This document shows, piece by piece, positions 45,892 through 58,530 of a DNA stretch of 64,000 nt (the first letter of the stretch is position 1; each line of letters opens with the position of its first letter). A program made the translations under genes and the position numbers. The notes beneath the pieces are model-generated. The model did no database searches and was not told the origin of the DNA. It saw only the letters and a program-made list of their open reading frames with translations. Origin of the DNA: Isoetes taiwanensis (taxonomy: Eukaryota > Streptophyta > Lycopodiopsida > Isoetales > Isoetaceae). Where the stretch lies: contig JAJEKV010000003.1 in NCBI GenBank assembly GCA_021234155.1, positions 25,020,874 through 25,084,873 on the forward strand, read 5' to 3'.

Positions 45892-48800
45892 CCATCCCCC
45901 TCCTACGACGGCCACGAGTCCTCGAAGCTGGGGCCGGAATACTCAAACTTGGCTTGTTCGGGTAACGTCAGTGAAACTCCGCAATTTTATCAGTCGCATT
46001 AGTCAGATTCTCGGCAGGCTCCCAGGTTCTATCACTTGGCGAGTAACCTTCCCAATCGATAAAGTAATACAATCGTCGACGAAGAAACTTGGAGTCCAGA
46101 ATCACTCGAACCTCGAACTCCTCATGATCATCAATCTCGGTGGTGGGTGGAGGTGGAGGTTTTCGATCACGGAAATGGGTTAGCCATATAGGGTTCCAAC
46201 AAAGACACATGGAACTTTGGATGAAGAGGCCCGATGGCGAGAAGCTCAAGGCGGAAAGCGGCATCACCAACTTCGTTCAATGATCCGATAGAGATCTAAA
46301 GCGGTAGTCGAGCTTGTTACAAGGGCGAATTTGTTGGCAAATCGGCCTTAAAGAGCCAAACAAGATCACCAAGCGCAAAATGAGGGAATACGATGATCTG
46401 ATCTACATGATAACGATAGCGTGCTTGAGCCTGGAGGAGATGGTGCTGAAGATCATCACGGGTATCGCGAAGCTTTCGAGCATGTCTTGACCTTTGGGAT
46501 TGGACCGAGGCATATCGGGGGCGATGAAAGACCAACGGAGAGGCATGCTGAATTTAATAAAGAAGCGAGTTCGGCTGTGGAGGCATGGGCGAAATTATTG
46601 TAAGCAAATTACGCGGTAGCCAATCAACCGGTCATCCTGGCGATAATTGATGAAGCGCCATAAATCTTGCTCAATTGTTTGATTAGTGCGCACGCAGCTT
46701 CAAAAGCTAACAACAAAGCGGGGGCCATGATCGCGACAATGTTATCTGGTAAGCCATGGAGTCGAACCACATCTCGAAGCAAGAGGACTGCTGTGGCTTC
46801 ACTGGAGATAGAAGTGCGGCAAGGAATGAAATGTGTCATCTTGGAAAAACGGCCAACAACAACAAGGATGGCATCATGGCCCTGGGAGGATGGAAGCTCG
46901 ATAATAAAATCCACTAAAATACTCTTCCAAGGACCGGTTGGAACTGGTAAAGGCTGAAGCAGGCCATGTGGGCGGTGCTTGGGAGCTTTTGCACGACAGC
47001 AAATATCATATGAGCATACGAAAGTCTCACTGTGCTGCGGAGACCTGGCCACCAATAATCTCGAGCAATAAGTTCCAGAGTCTTGGCAATGCCAAAATGG
47101 CCGGCGAGAGGAGAATCATGACAGGACTGCAGAACTTGAAATCGAGGGGCACCATCACGGAATATCTGAGGAATCCATCATGAAACAGAAGTCCATCTCG
47201 AACCTCAAAATGATCATAGTCCAACCTCATTTGTCGGGAAGACGGTGCTGAGCCAAGCTGTGATATTATGTCCTGCGCCAATGGATCAGAAGGAAGAGAT
47301 GCTCGAACAGACTCCAACAAGGATGTATCATGAGGCCTTTCGAACAAATTGATGGCCATGAGTTGTAAACGACCAGGTCCTAGAATAATCTGTGATTGCT
47401 GATCAAATCTTTGGCTCCCGCCTTAGGTTGAAATAAGATCTGAGAAAAGAGCATCTGGTTTTCCTTGAGGCGTGCGGGCCAAAACTTGATGATGAAATCA
47501 AAGCGGGATACTTTTTGTGTGTATGCCACCCAGAGCGGCGGCGAATAAGAACTTCGGCGGTGGAAATACTCCAGATTACGATGGTCCGTATACACAGTCA
47601 CCTTATGAGGAGAACCCTCAAGAAATCGTCGCCACTCCTGAAAAGAGTCAACAATCGCCAAAAGTTCCTTATCGTAAATAGGATAGTTGATTTACGCGGC
47701 ACTGGAACTTTCGGGAATGATAGGCGTCGGGTGCAGCTCATGATCATCCCCTCTTGCGACAAGATCTTTGCCAAGAGCAAAACCTGATGCATCGCCGAGA
47801 ATATAGGGGGGCGGGCGAGGATCGGGTGTGCAAGCAGTCTCTTTCTTTGTAAAGGCATGCTTGAGTGATGAATCTTTGATTACGCTTCAATTGTCCACTT
47901 AAAAGGAACATCCTTCCTAGTGAGGCGTGTCAAAGGCAAGGCGATCTCGTGTAGTCCTTGATGAAGTGGCGATAAAATTGGCAAACCCTAAAAACCTTTG
48001 TACATCTTTAAGCGAGGAAGGTGTTTGCCAATCAAGAAGCTGTCTTGACCTTCTCTAGATCCATGGTAACACCACGAGGCGTGATCGATAGCCCGAAACT
48101 CAACATGGTCTTTCGGCCCGACACTTCTCGGCTTGGCATAAAGTCCATATTCCGTAGCCCGAAGAACCTTCCTGACATGTTATTCATGCTCCTTCAAAGT
48201 CTTCGAATAAATCAGAATATCATCTAGATAGACGATAATAAAAGATCCAAAAACTCTCGAAAAACATCGTTAGCCATGTCTTTGAAAGGCCCCATTTGGA
48301 GCATTGGTAAAATTTGAAAGGCATGACGGTATACTCAAAATGACCATACGGAGTTCGAAAGGCTGTCTTCCACTCATCACTTTCCCTGATACGGATAAGA
48401 TTATAAGCACCTCGAAGATCAATTTTCATGAAGTATCATGCACCTTGGAGCCGCTTAAGTAACTCTGGAATCAGAGGGAGAGGATACCGATTACGTACAG
48501 TGATCTTGTTGAGGCCGCGATAATCCACAACCAGCCGCAAAGAACCATCCTTCTTGGAAACAAAGAAGATGGCAGCTCCTGCGGGTGATTGGGAATGTCG
48601 AATAAACCCAGTTGCAAGATTCTCCTAGATATAGGTCCGCAAAGTCTCCAATTCTGTTGGCGACAAGCCATAAATAGGGCCAAATGGCGGGGTCGCCCCT
48701 GGCTGAAGATCAATGGGGCAGTCATAAGGACGATGCTCCGGAAACTTGCTGGCTTTGACCTTATCAAAAACATCGCCAAAATCCTTGTACTTATCAGGAA

Positions 48801-51283
48801 GAACAGGAGCAGATATTTCTGAAGCAGAGCTAGTCGAAGGATGGACTTGGATTGTAAATGCCGATCTGGGATCTTGCCTACCAGACTAATAAACTTGTGA
48901 AGAGAGATCTTTGAGATCTGGTTGAGGGCGAAGAAGCCTCTGAAGCGGGGATCAAGAAGAGGAGTGAGGCGGGAACATGGCAGAAGTAGGAGCAACTGGG
49001 GCCCGGAATTGGGCGAGGAACTGAATCAGAAGCTGGAGGAGGCGGGGGCTGGAAGCGGGGCGGCTGGGGCCCTGGGCAAGAACTGGAGCTGGAGCTGGAG
49101 CTGGGACATCATCAAGAACATAATCGAGAATCACAGGGGCATGGTGGAGGCGAGAAGCAAGAGTCGAATCAAAACATGGGCGAAAGCAGGGAACAACAAA
49201 ACGACATCAGGGAGCCCACGGCTGTATGGGTGAAGTAGATATTGGTGCAGAGGCTTGAACTATAGATGAACTGGAACTAGAGATCGAACCAGCAAACCGA
49301 AAGGATCTAGTACGCCCATCAATCTGTGGGTTATGTAGCTCGAGCCAGGGCAGACCCAAGACTACTGGCGCATGTGGGCTAGCAATGAGATTGAAGGAAA
49401 TGCTACAAGAAGCTCCCTCGAACAAAACGTGAAGAGGTGCGGTACGATACGGCTAGCGCTGAAGAGATCTCCGCCCATCAATCACGGAGAATTTTGGATG
49501 CTCGACCCTGCTTCTAGGAATGGCATGCTTAGTAGCGAACATACTATCCATGAAGCAAGCATTCGCACCACAATCAAGTTGCGCCATCGTCTCTATCCTC
49601 CCATTCTCAGACTCCAATGAAATAGAGATAAAAACTTCTTTGCTGACCTTGTCCGAGGGAATAAAACCTTCGTCACATGTGGGAGAAGTTGAAGGAATGT
49701 CAGGCAACCGTCGAGAGACTCCTACTACTCGGACAGGGCTCAAACGGTTTTTCGACTGATTTGGGCGCTTCATAGGGCATCCAAGAGCAATATGACCAGC
49801 TCTTCCACAGTAGAGGCAAAGATTAGCCTCTCTCCGATGCTGCTTCTCGGCGGCAGATAAAGGTCCTCGAACTGCCCGATCAATCTGCATAGGCTCAGGT
49901 CTGGACCTGTTGGATTCTACAGATGAAATCGAGGAAGGCACGTAGCTACATCATGGAATAAAATAACGGCTAAGGTTAGCCAAATGGCTATTTTGTAGCA
50001 GTTTTGCCAAGAAAAATGGCTAAAGTAAATGGAAAAAAATGCCCCCAAAAAAGAAAAATTTAGCCCAATTTTTTTGCCGCCCAAGTGAGTTTTTAGGTTG
50101 AATAGCCAAACCTTACCTCCAGATATATCCATTAGGACATCGATTAGCTAAACCTAAGATAGAGTGGGCTTGGAAAAATGGATAGATTAGCCCAAAATTT
50201 AACACCAATGTATGTACTAACTTTAAGAAATTTCAAATAGAGTTTATATTTTTCTTTTTTTGTTCCACTTTCTTTCTTGTTCCAAGCACAAAGTTGAGGC
50301 ATTAGAGGAAAAGGAACAATGTAGTCCTTTTTTTTTTAGGTTTTTGAACATTGTCTTGATTTACGTATTTACGATAAATTCAATATATTTGCCAAAATGT
50401 TTGGATTTTTTTAAATTACTATAGTGTGATGGCTAATATTTGCCTTTCCATTTTGTGAAAGTTTAGCCAAAAGCAAGAAATTGTGATGGAAAAAAACCAT
50501 TTAATTTAGCCAAGTGTTCGAAACTTCTAGCCCCAATTTGAAGGTAGTTTAGCTAAACCTATTTTGGCTACACTAAAATATAGGAGTAGTAATTTATTCC
50601 ATGAGCTACATGCGCTTGTGTGATTGGGAAGACCTGACTATGTCTCTCCTGCCTGCGTTCAAAGAGGCGATTATCACATCAAACCACAAATCTGATAGCT
50701 TCGGATACTCCATCGATAACAGCATATCCTTGACATCCTCACGTAACCCCCTTCGAAAACAATCTCGAAGTGCAACATCATCGCAGGCAGTATCTACCGC
50801 AATTTGACAAAATTATGATGCATACACTGAAGCTGGACGAGAGCCTTGCCTTAGATTGCAAAGTTTTGTGACTGCTGTGTGCTGACGATCGGTGTCTTCA
50901 AAGCATGCCTCGAGCTCTACAGTGAATAAAGCAAAATTTTGCAACTCGGGAGCCCCTTTCTCCAGCAAGGGGGCAAACCAATTCAGGGCTGATCCAGAAA
51001 GAAGAGAGCCAACTAGACCGACCTGTTCTCGATCTGTAGGATACCTGTGAGGATGGAGTCGAATAACAAGACGAATCTGGTTCAAAACACCTCGAAGCTT
51101 GGATCTGGTGCCATCAAGTTTTTCTGGCAGGCTGATCTTAGGTTCCGATGACCTCCCCCCGGAGCTAGAGGCTGACTCATGAGAAGCTAGCCATTCCTGG
51201 AGCTCCTTATTGTCCAACTGCAACTGCTGGCATACTTGAACAAGTTGCGGGACCTGTTGTAATAAGGATGAAACCTCCTCCAT
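45892..51283 (-). pseudogene. Chromovirus gag-pol internal region, copy B
   Basis: Same order as copy A: gag from 51,283 (SALNWFAPLLEKGAPELQN, then FALFTVELEACFEDTDRQHT, intact here), MITE, zinc knuckle CLYCGRAGHIALGC, protease AQLDCGANACF near 49,560, Pro/Ala linker (48,930-49,290), reverse transcriptase ([19 protein letters not shown] near 48,372-48,429), RNase H, integrase (47,359 down to 46,300) and chromodomain (45,968-46,140). Gag is better here and pol is worse: 46,140-48,150 and 48,900-49,230 are dense with CAG/CTG-type substitutions. Merging both copies would remove most, but not all, breaks. Confidence 0.85.
49952..50603. mobile_element. hAT-like MITE inserted in chromovirus gag, copy B
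   Basis: Same insertion as 14,999-15,649, with identical AGCTACAT target copies at 49,944-49,951 and 50,604-50,611. It differs from copy A by a few single bases and homopolymer lengths only. Confidence 0.8.
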
Positions 51284-51349
51284 AAAGACAGTAATTGCCC
51301 AATATGGATAAAAAAATCCTTAGGATCAGAGCAGGCAAGGACCGGTAAG

Positions 51350-51878
51350 GGATTCTGGTTCAAACTGTCATGAATCTACTCAAAAACAAGGAAAATACGT
51401 GGAAAATATGCAAGAAATACGAAATAACTACGCCAAGATCGGCAAAGAATCTGATATATGAACAGGAATCAAGAATACAATGGCCCGAAGGCAAGCAGGA
51501 ACACGAGACAGATGCCTAGAAGGCTCAAAACTGGCATTGAACCGGAATGGTTCGATAAGAAGGAGGTGCCTCCTTATATATCTAAGCCGACGGTCAGGAT
51601 CGCGCCACTCCAATAATTGAGATCGCGCCAAGTGTCATGCATTTAGGTTCTAGAATATTCTAGAACCTTCTGGAGATAGTCCCACATATGAGGAAGACGT
51701 GAAGGAATATCTTCAACAAATATTGGTAGTGCACTTGGTAAGGGTGTGTGATTCGCAACTGGAAGGTTGCGAGTTCAAACTCTATTTTGCGACTACCCTT
51801 TTGCATCTGTGTGACGACCATCTTTTGTACATACGAGTATAATAATCGTATGATACAAATATCTGTAAAGTCGTCACA
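51350..51878 (-). repeat. 5' LTR of the chromovirus, copy B
   Basis: Practically identical to 16,400-16,927, including the TATA motif (51,572-51,582), the TTCTAGAATATTCTAGAA palindrome and the tRNA-like block. The inner boundary is approximate. Confidence 0.65.
51725..51797 (+). other. tRNA-like sequence within the chromovirus LTR, copy B
   Basis: Identical to 16,774-16,846: GGTAGT/ACTACC ends, CGCAAC/GTTGCG hairpin and B-box-like GAGTTCAAACT. Confidence 0.5.
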
Positions 51879-53615
51879 GTGGGCTGTGCAGGCTTGTTCA
51901 ATACCTTTCTCCAGAATGTCCTGGGGTGACGATCCAGGAGACCAAACATCTGTTGCTGGTGTTCTGCGAGATATCTGGCTTTCTTGGTCTTGAGGAAAGA
52001 GCGGTATTGAATGATGGCCTGTGGGCGCATGGTGGGGTCAATGATTTATCGAAGCCAGCGTTTCATCTCCCTACATTCATCACCAAACCAGTGGTTGCGG
52101 GGGAAGGTGGTAGCTCCCGAGGGCCTCTGTGAGCGGCCTCTCCTGAAGCGTCTGTCACCGGTCGTCAGAAGGAGCTGAGTCAGCTGGGTAGTCTGCTGCT
52201 GAAGTGTGGGAAGCTGCAGTGTTCCCTCCAGGTCATGCCCAAGTATCTGGACATAGGTCTCTACACGGTCATAATCCAGGCGCAGCCGGGGCACATAGGG
52301 TGCTGAGGCAATGGTCGTGCAGGTGGCCCGCCAGTCTATATGCAGGAACAGGTGCTGGTGGTCTGAGTCTACTTCCTCGTCCCGACTGTCTATTCCAATG
52401 CTGAAATGGGTAATCAGGTGCAGATCTTGCTCTTCTGCCAGTATATAATCCACCACACTGGTGCCACCTCCTTGGTTCTCCTGTCTACAAGTGCAGCGGC
52501 TGGAAGATAGCCACTGTGCTAGCCCATTCCAAATGACCAAGCCAAAGATACTGCCTAGCAACAACAACATCCTGCCATAACGTGTCACCTGGTTGCCATC
52601 TGATGTCCTTGGCCAAGCCACCTCTGCGGGGTCCAGCTGCAATCCTCTGCGAGGGGTTCAAATTTTGGGATTTGCTCAGCCCATGTGCGTGCATTAAAGT
52701 CTCCAAGCAACATGACCTTACCCAATTGTTTGTGCTGTTGTATCTCATCATATAGATCAACATAGGGCTGCAGCCTGTCCACATCCGAGTCGGTGTGGTA
52801 GAAGTTGCTCTCGGCATGTGGGAAATAGCAGGCCGCCACAAAGAGGGGGCTGCCACCGCAGTTCTGCATGCGTACCCACAGGTATCTATTGTGCTTATCT
52901 GTCTTGCACAGGGAAACTGACTGTGCCAAGGTTGTCCGGTAGTAGCACGCAACCTCTCCATGTCCCCGCTTTCACGTGTATCCATTGAAGATGGAGTGGC
53001 GTTGGTATTCCGACAAGTCGGGTAGCCTGTGTCCAGCATGCTCCCCTGTTTCCATGAGAAAGATGAGGTCCATATCGACGGCAACCGAGTTGAGACTGTC
53101 ACCCTTATGCCATGGGAATCCCCGACAATTCCAAAAGACCACGCGCAGGCACAATTCCTATTTGCTAGCAGGAGCTGCAGTTACAAATTCGGTGGTCGGT
53201 GGGAGATGTGATGGCAACATGTGGCGTGGCTATAGTGGCAGGTGTGGCCACTGGAGCTGGGATCCCATCAGAAGGGCATTTGATCGTTGGAACACCTGCA
53301 TCCTTCCCCAGACCAGCCAGTCCCCCTGCTCCTCCCTGTTTACAGAAGTTCCTAACTTTTCCAACTCGCGCCTGCAGGCTTCCTGTTGTGCAGGAGTCAG
53401 ATCCTGGTCAACGTACAGGGCGGTCCCCTTCAACTGCCTGCCATGTAGCAGGATGGCTGCTCGCTCTTGCACGTCCCTGACTGTGAAGGTGACCATCCAT
53501 GGGCGGTCAGGGCGCTGAGCTCCATGACGGCTCGCCCTAGTAATTTGTACAGGCGCCATAGCCAAACTGTGCAATTCTCTACTTGATCAAGGTAATGAGT
53601 CGGCTCCATCTTGAA
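51879..53615 (-). pseudogene. L1-like LINE fragment (ORF1 end and ORF2 endonuclease), copy B
   Basis: ORF1 is clearer here: 53,574-53,230 reads RPWMVTFTVRDVQERAAILL, then LKGTALYVDQDLTPAQQEAC. This resembles the C-terminal domain of L1 ORF1 proteins, which bind RNA. ORF2 starts near 53,154 (RVVFWNCRGFPW, DLIFLMET). The endonuclease includes QLGKVMLLGDFNARTWAEQI and SVVDYILAEEQDLHLI with SDHQHL. The linker before the reverse transcriptase ends at the LTR boundary (51,878). The element is truncated on both sides. Confidence 0.75.
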
Positions 53616-53647
53616 TGGAGAGGACTACATGTATCGGATTCATGCTT

Positions 53648-54150
53648 AGGGTTTCTACGGCAGAATTTTGATCAGTTATATCTCTCACATCCGATGTCAG
53701 ATTTTCATGTGTTTGGGCTTATTAGAAAGCTGGTTCAGAGATCTTTCTAAAGGTGTATGTTACTGCATGCTTGACTTTGTTTTGGTGTTCAAATCGGCAC
53801 TTTTCCGGGCTGTGTGCTAGGGTTTTTGTGGCAATTGGTAGACAATTCGACGGGCTGTATCTCACACATATAGTGTCAGTTTTTTGTATGCCTAGGTTGA
53901 TTGGAAAGCTTAGCTGCATGTTGGGCTTTGTTTCAATGCTCAAATCGGCACTTTTATGGGCTGTGTGCTAGGGTTTCTGTGGCAGCCAGTAGACACTTCG
54001 ATGGGTTGTATCTCACACATCTGGTGTCAGACATTTGTTTAACTGGGCTCATTGGAAAGCTGGTTCAAAGATCTTTCCAATGGTGTATGATACTTGCATG
54101 CTTGACTTTGTCTCAATGCTCAAATTATCATTTTTCCGAGTTGTGTGCTT
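53648..54150. repeat. Threefold imperfect tandem repeat, copy B
   Basis: Unit starts (TATCTCNCACAT) are at about 53,680, 53,860 and 54,008, giving spacings of about 180 and 147 bases. Each unit holds GGAAAGCT, GCATG, GACTTTG and GTGTGCTAGGGTTT. Confidence 0.7.
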
Positions 54151-54234
54151 TCCATGGTCATACATGCAACCCCCGACTTGGAAGGAGACACACTTCAGCC
54201 CCAAGCCCAGGCCCAGACCTAGTTTGCTGCCTAG

Positions 54235-55190
54235 GTGCTCCTGCCATCTACTGGTCGTGACAACCTCGCTTGGGAGGACCAAACTGAAGGGCCTCTGCGG
54301 AAACGGCCCCGACCACACATTATGCATAAGGGAGAAGCTTCCTCTTCCATGAAGCAGGAAGCCCGGGCCAAAGCCCAATCAGCAAGGCTGGCCAGACAGG
54401 GTGAGGGTGGTTGCTCAGGTCCCATGGTGAACCTAGCACTGGCAAAGCCTCCCAGCGTTGCGGATAACAGTGCACGAATCGCATGTCTAGCAGCGGAGAT
54501 ACAGTCCTCAGTATCCCATGTGCTGAGAAGGCACTTGGCGACGGAGAAGCAGCGGACTGCAGAGCTGGAGGGCCACGCACAACAGATGGAGGTCGGTCTC
54601 TGCTTGGCACACTTTGAGAGGCAACAGGACAGGCAGGAGCTCACTGAAATGTGGGCCCACCTGGACATCCTGCCCACCACCGTGGAAGCCATCCCAATCA
54701 GAAGTGGAGAAGTAAGCTCTTGCTGACCTGCGAGCCCGCATGGACTCCCTCTCCACCATCATAGAAGCCTAGATACAGGACAAGCAGTGTGCTGAGCAGG
54801 AGACAATGGCACCATCTCCGCCTCGGTCGAGGAAGTTGAGGAGGCCGCCACCCACGATCTGGCGTCGGGCTAGCTTTGAAGCAAGCGGCGGTGAGAACCA
54901 TTAGTAGGGTCGTGATCACGAGGCGGGGAGGTCGCGAGGGGAGCTTGGTGTCCGTCGCCCAACAAGGCAAGGGCCTCCATGCAGAGGCCCACGAACAATT
55001 GCGGCAATGCACGCAAGGACTGGCAAGGCATCACCAAGTCTAGCAGGAGCTGAGCTCCCGACTTTAAGCGAAGCCGCAACGGGACAAGCGGTCCCACATG
55101 CCCATGACCCTACGGGACATCAGCAGGAGATGCCACCAAGCAGCCCATGCCACCACCACCCCAGTGCAGGCCACAGCCCATGCCCCGGAT
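54235..55190 (+). pseudogene. Unrecognised coiled-coil ORF, copy B (cleaner start)
   Basis: The 163-residue frame 54,235-54,726 is open here. It has a basic stretch (RKRPRPHIMHKGEASSSMKQ), then SARIACLAAEIQSSVSHVLR and AELEGHAQQMEVGLCLAHFE. The coiled coil continues in another frame after 54,726 (LRARMDSLSTIIEA, then TAG). The later part (54,820-55,110) is corrupted by CAG/CTG-type differences that copy A lacks. No family was recognised. Confidence 0.45.
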
Positions 55191-55957
55191 AACATGAATT
55201 GAATTTCATTGTCCATGGTGACCATATGGCTTGTGGAACCCAAACAAAGAATACAACAGACCTATTATTTTCTCGGATTAAAAACCCAGGATTACTGGCT
55301 AAGGGATATGGTCTGGTAGTTGATGTCCATGGCCCTATAAGATGCATCTATGCATAGGCTTGTAGATCATATATTCTGCTCCCTCAATAATATTTTAGAA
55401 GTTATACCTAAGTAGACATTTGCCATGTGAAGACAACAAATACTTGATAAAGCATCTCAAGCATGCCTATGCTTTTCATATAATATAATAATGAACTCAC
55501 TCATACATTAAAAAACAAGGTGCTGCGCACGGAGGGTTGCCCTCTGGTGACCCAAGAGTGCATTTTCGGTTTGATTGTTTCGTGTTAGATCTTTGTTTAA
55601 ACCAAGAGTGCATTTTCGGTTTGATTGTTTCGTGTTGGATCTTCTTTGTTTAATATCGAGCCATGTGAATGGCATAATTATAGGGATTTGTTTTCCTAGC
55701 CTAAAAGTGTTCGCATTTTAAAGCTAAAATACCACTAACAAGGAATAGAATTTCACTACATGCAAAATTGGACTTGCATATGGATGACACTTCATGCAAT
55801 TGTTGCTTTTTGAAATTTTCAGTATCTTATTCATGAGTGCTGTCAGCATTTTCGAGTATCCATGATGCTTCTTCTGTACATATCTAGATGTTGGTATGGT
55901 GATGGTTGCCCCACAATTTGATGCACCTGATAAGTAACCAACCAACTTGATGTCGCG

Positions 55958-56610
55958 ATGGCTTTAGTGATGTGCGAATTTGTAGTCCCACTTAGTAGAG
56001 AAAAAATAGTAGAAGAAAGGCTGCGCCAAGACATAAGAGCCATACCTATTGCATATTATGTCCAACATTATCCCCAACATCCTCTGAGTCACGAACAAAG
56101 GGTGACCCTAGCGGGCATCGATGCTAAGATAAATCGTGGAGCAATTGACACTATGCAATCCATCAAATTATCTGACTATATATCCCATGAGCTATATATC
56201 CCATGAGCGATCATGTCTCAAAATTGTTACCTTGCACATACGAATAAAAGCACCTTCCATGACATGTTACGCCCACAAGTGACCGCATTGTTCAAATAGC
56301 GCCCTATCAAGGGACACGATCACGGCTTACGCAACATGTGATCTGATGGGTCCATTGACAAGCGCCTAAATTTCTTGTTAGAATGTATTCAAAGGATGAT
56401 ACTTGAATGGTTGCATGACCCAAGAGATTTTCAAGAGCTGGACTACATGAACAACATCAAGCAAGATAAAAATGCCTTTTTTGAATTACATTGGGAGCAT
56501 TTCCAATCAACTTTTTTCTTTCTTTGTGATCGCTGACAGACAGTTCAATTTAGAAAAACATGTTCGCCTGCCCTCAGAAAGGAGCTAGAATGCGAATATA
56601 AGATGCAGAA
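55958..56610 (+). pseudogene. Unrecognised plus-strand coding region, copy B
   Basis: The first half is open here: 55,958-56,206 reads EFVVPLSREKIVEERLRQDI, then AIPIAYYVQHYPQHPLSHEQ and GIDAKINRGAIDTMQSIKLS. The middle (56,215-56,360) is corrupted, whereas copy A reads through. The last part reads ECIQRMILEWLHDPRDFQEL, then DYMNNIKQDKNAFFELHWEH, to a TGA near 56,537. The amino-acid composition looks like a genuine soluble protein and the two copies complement each other. No family was recognised, and it could be part of a transposon. Confidence 0.5.
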
Positions 56611-56831
56611 CATAAGCTAGACTTTGTCAAAAAATCATGCTGATTTACAACCTCAAAAATATCGATTTAATGTTGTTGCTTCAAACATCCTTCACCATTG
56701 GAACTTTCATTGGGGTTTCATAGAAGAAATTCATGACCCTTATCTGACACAACGGAGATAAGATTCTGCAAATCAATGACCTGGAACAAAAGATGAACAA
56801 TAACCCATCTAGAACCTAACTTTATGTAGAC

Positions 56832-58500
56832 TTATGGATAAGCATCGAGTAAAGCAGATTCCTGACTTGTGAAAGCTTCAACAAAAGGCTCAGGCATTAA
56901 GCTCCTGAATAACTGGTCTTCCATGCTCTTTTTTACCAAAGCTATGTTAGGTCTATCTTCTACGTTACTGAGTACATGCTAAGCCAAGGTGAAACAATGC
57001 CATAAACTCATCCTCATCATAACAACCTTGCAAGGCGGGGATCAAGCAAAAGCTTTAATTCTGTTTTTCCTCCTCAAATTTTCTCCTCACCCAATTAACC
57101 CAGCAATATTTCTTCAACATCGAGAGCTATGGCGAGACTAAGAAGAAGCTGCGAGAATCTGTCTGGTAGATCCTCATGGCCCCCTCGGCGGAAATAATCT
57201 CTAATACTAAAACTCCAAAAGCTGTACACATCATTCTTGGTAGAAAGGGTATAATCCACACTTAATGAAGGATCCATGTATCCTCTTGATCCTCAAGGCA
57301 GCTTACATCGTGGTTACGAAGGTTGTATCCCGGGGCCTCGCATTTTTGATATGCCAAAATCTGAAAACTTGGCTGCATATCCTGCATCTAGCAAAACATT
57401 CTCAGGCTTCACATCCAGGTGAATAATTGAAGGATCTGCTCCATGGTGAAGATAATCCAAACCACAGGCCACATGGTATGCTATTTTCACTCTCATCTGC
57501 CATGTTAGTACCATGTCCTTTGCCTCATGAAGCACCCGTCTAAGATTTCCCTTTGACATAAACTCAAACAACAGCATTGCACACATGAACTGAGTAAGAA
57601 ACATAGGTTTTATATAATTTAAAACTACAACATCATCATATTTTCTAGAGTCAAGAAAAGACCAAGTTTTGTTTGCTAGTATAAAATTCTAAGACTGGAA
57701 CTTGCCTTTTTCGTCACAGAAGCCTTTGAAATCAACAATATGTTTGTGATGAATTCTCTCCAAAATTCCAACCTCTTCAAGGAAAAACTTGGAAGCTTTT
57801 CTTTCACGTTTCACAGCCATGGCACTGTCTTTTTTAGGATATCCCACATAGACAGTGCTGAAACCTCCTTGTCCAATCACATTCCTCTCACTAAAATCTG
57901 CAGTCATCTGTCTAACTTCTGCAAGCCTGTATCTTCTGACCCGCAACTTACCATCGCCAAAAAGGCCATATGTCATAATACCACCATACCAAAAACCCTA
58001 AAATTACTACAGAACCAAGAACAGAACTAGCACACCTCCGATGATGGCAGAATGATTTTTTTTGGGAGAACATATGTGGGTTTCTGCTCCTGGTTGATCT
58101 GTGCATGTCCCGTTCATGCAGGCCAGGGAAGTAATGCAATAGCCATAAATGCCCTCGCAGTTTGCTCCACATCCTGAATTTATATTTGCGCCAGGAATTG
58201 GGCCACTAACTGGCAGCAAATCTAGAAGAGTGCAAATGTTGGTTTCTAAACTTGGATCGTCATCACATAGCCGATTCAGGCAGACCAATTTTCCAATACA
58301 ATCTTCGTCGTTGTAACAGAGAGCTTCACATCTGCCGCCGTTGCTGGCATAGCATATCGCTGCCCCTGTGCCTAGGGCTGGATCATCAGTGCAAGTTTTG
58401 TTTATGCAGGCTAATCCATCAAGGCAATCAGTTGTTTTGTTAAGGCAATGCCCTCCACATCCATGCCTGCGAGGAATGAGGAATGGGGCTGGATGACCGA
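56832..58500 (-). CDS. Receptor-like kinase with cysteine-rich repeats, non-RD (partial), copy B
   Basis: Reading leftwards: an extracellular part with three related Cys modules (CLDGLACINKTCTDDPALG; CIGKLVCLNRLCDDDPSLE; CITSLACMNGTCTDQPGAE), a transmembrane segment (AIIGGVLVLFLVL and following, about 57,985-58,040) and a kinase. The kinase has VIGQGGFSTVYVG (Gly loop), AVKRERK (Lys), ILERIHHKHIV (helix C), an intron at about 57,590-57,705, FEFMSKGNLRRVLHEAK, IIHLDVKPENVLLD and FSDFGISK. The HLD in place of HRD makes it a non-RD kinase. GYMDPSLSVDYTLSTKNDVY and CTQQNREDRP complete it; the stop is at 56,832-56,834. It probably sits in the plasma membrane as a sensor; the ligand is unknown. The signal peptide and N-terminus were not found: a TAA lies upstream at about 58,508 and the satellite starts at 58,531. 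Breaks near 56,960, 57,130-57,190 and 57,310 are error-like. Confidence 0.65.
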
Positions 58501-58530
58501 GAGTTTACAGGCCATGCCTGCGAGGAATGG

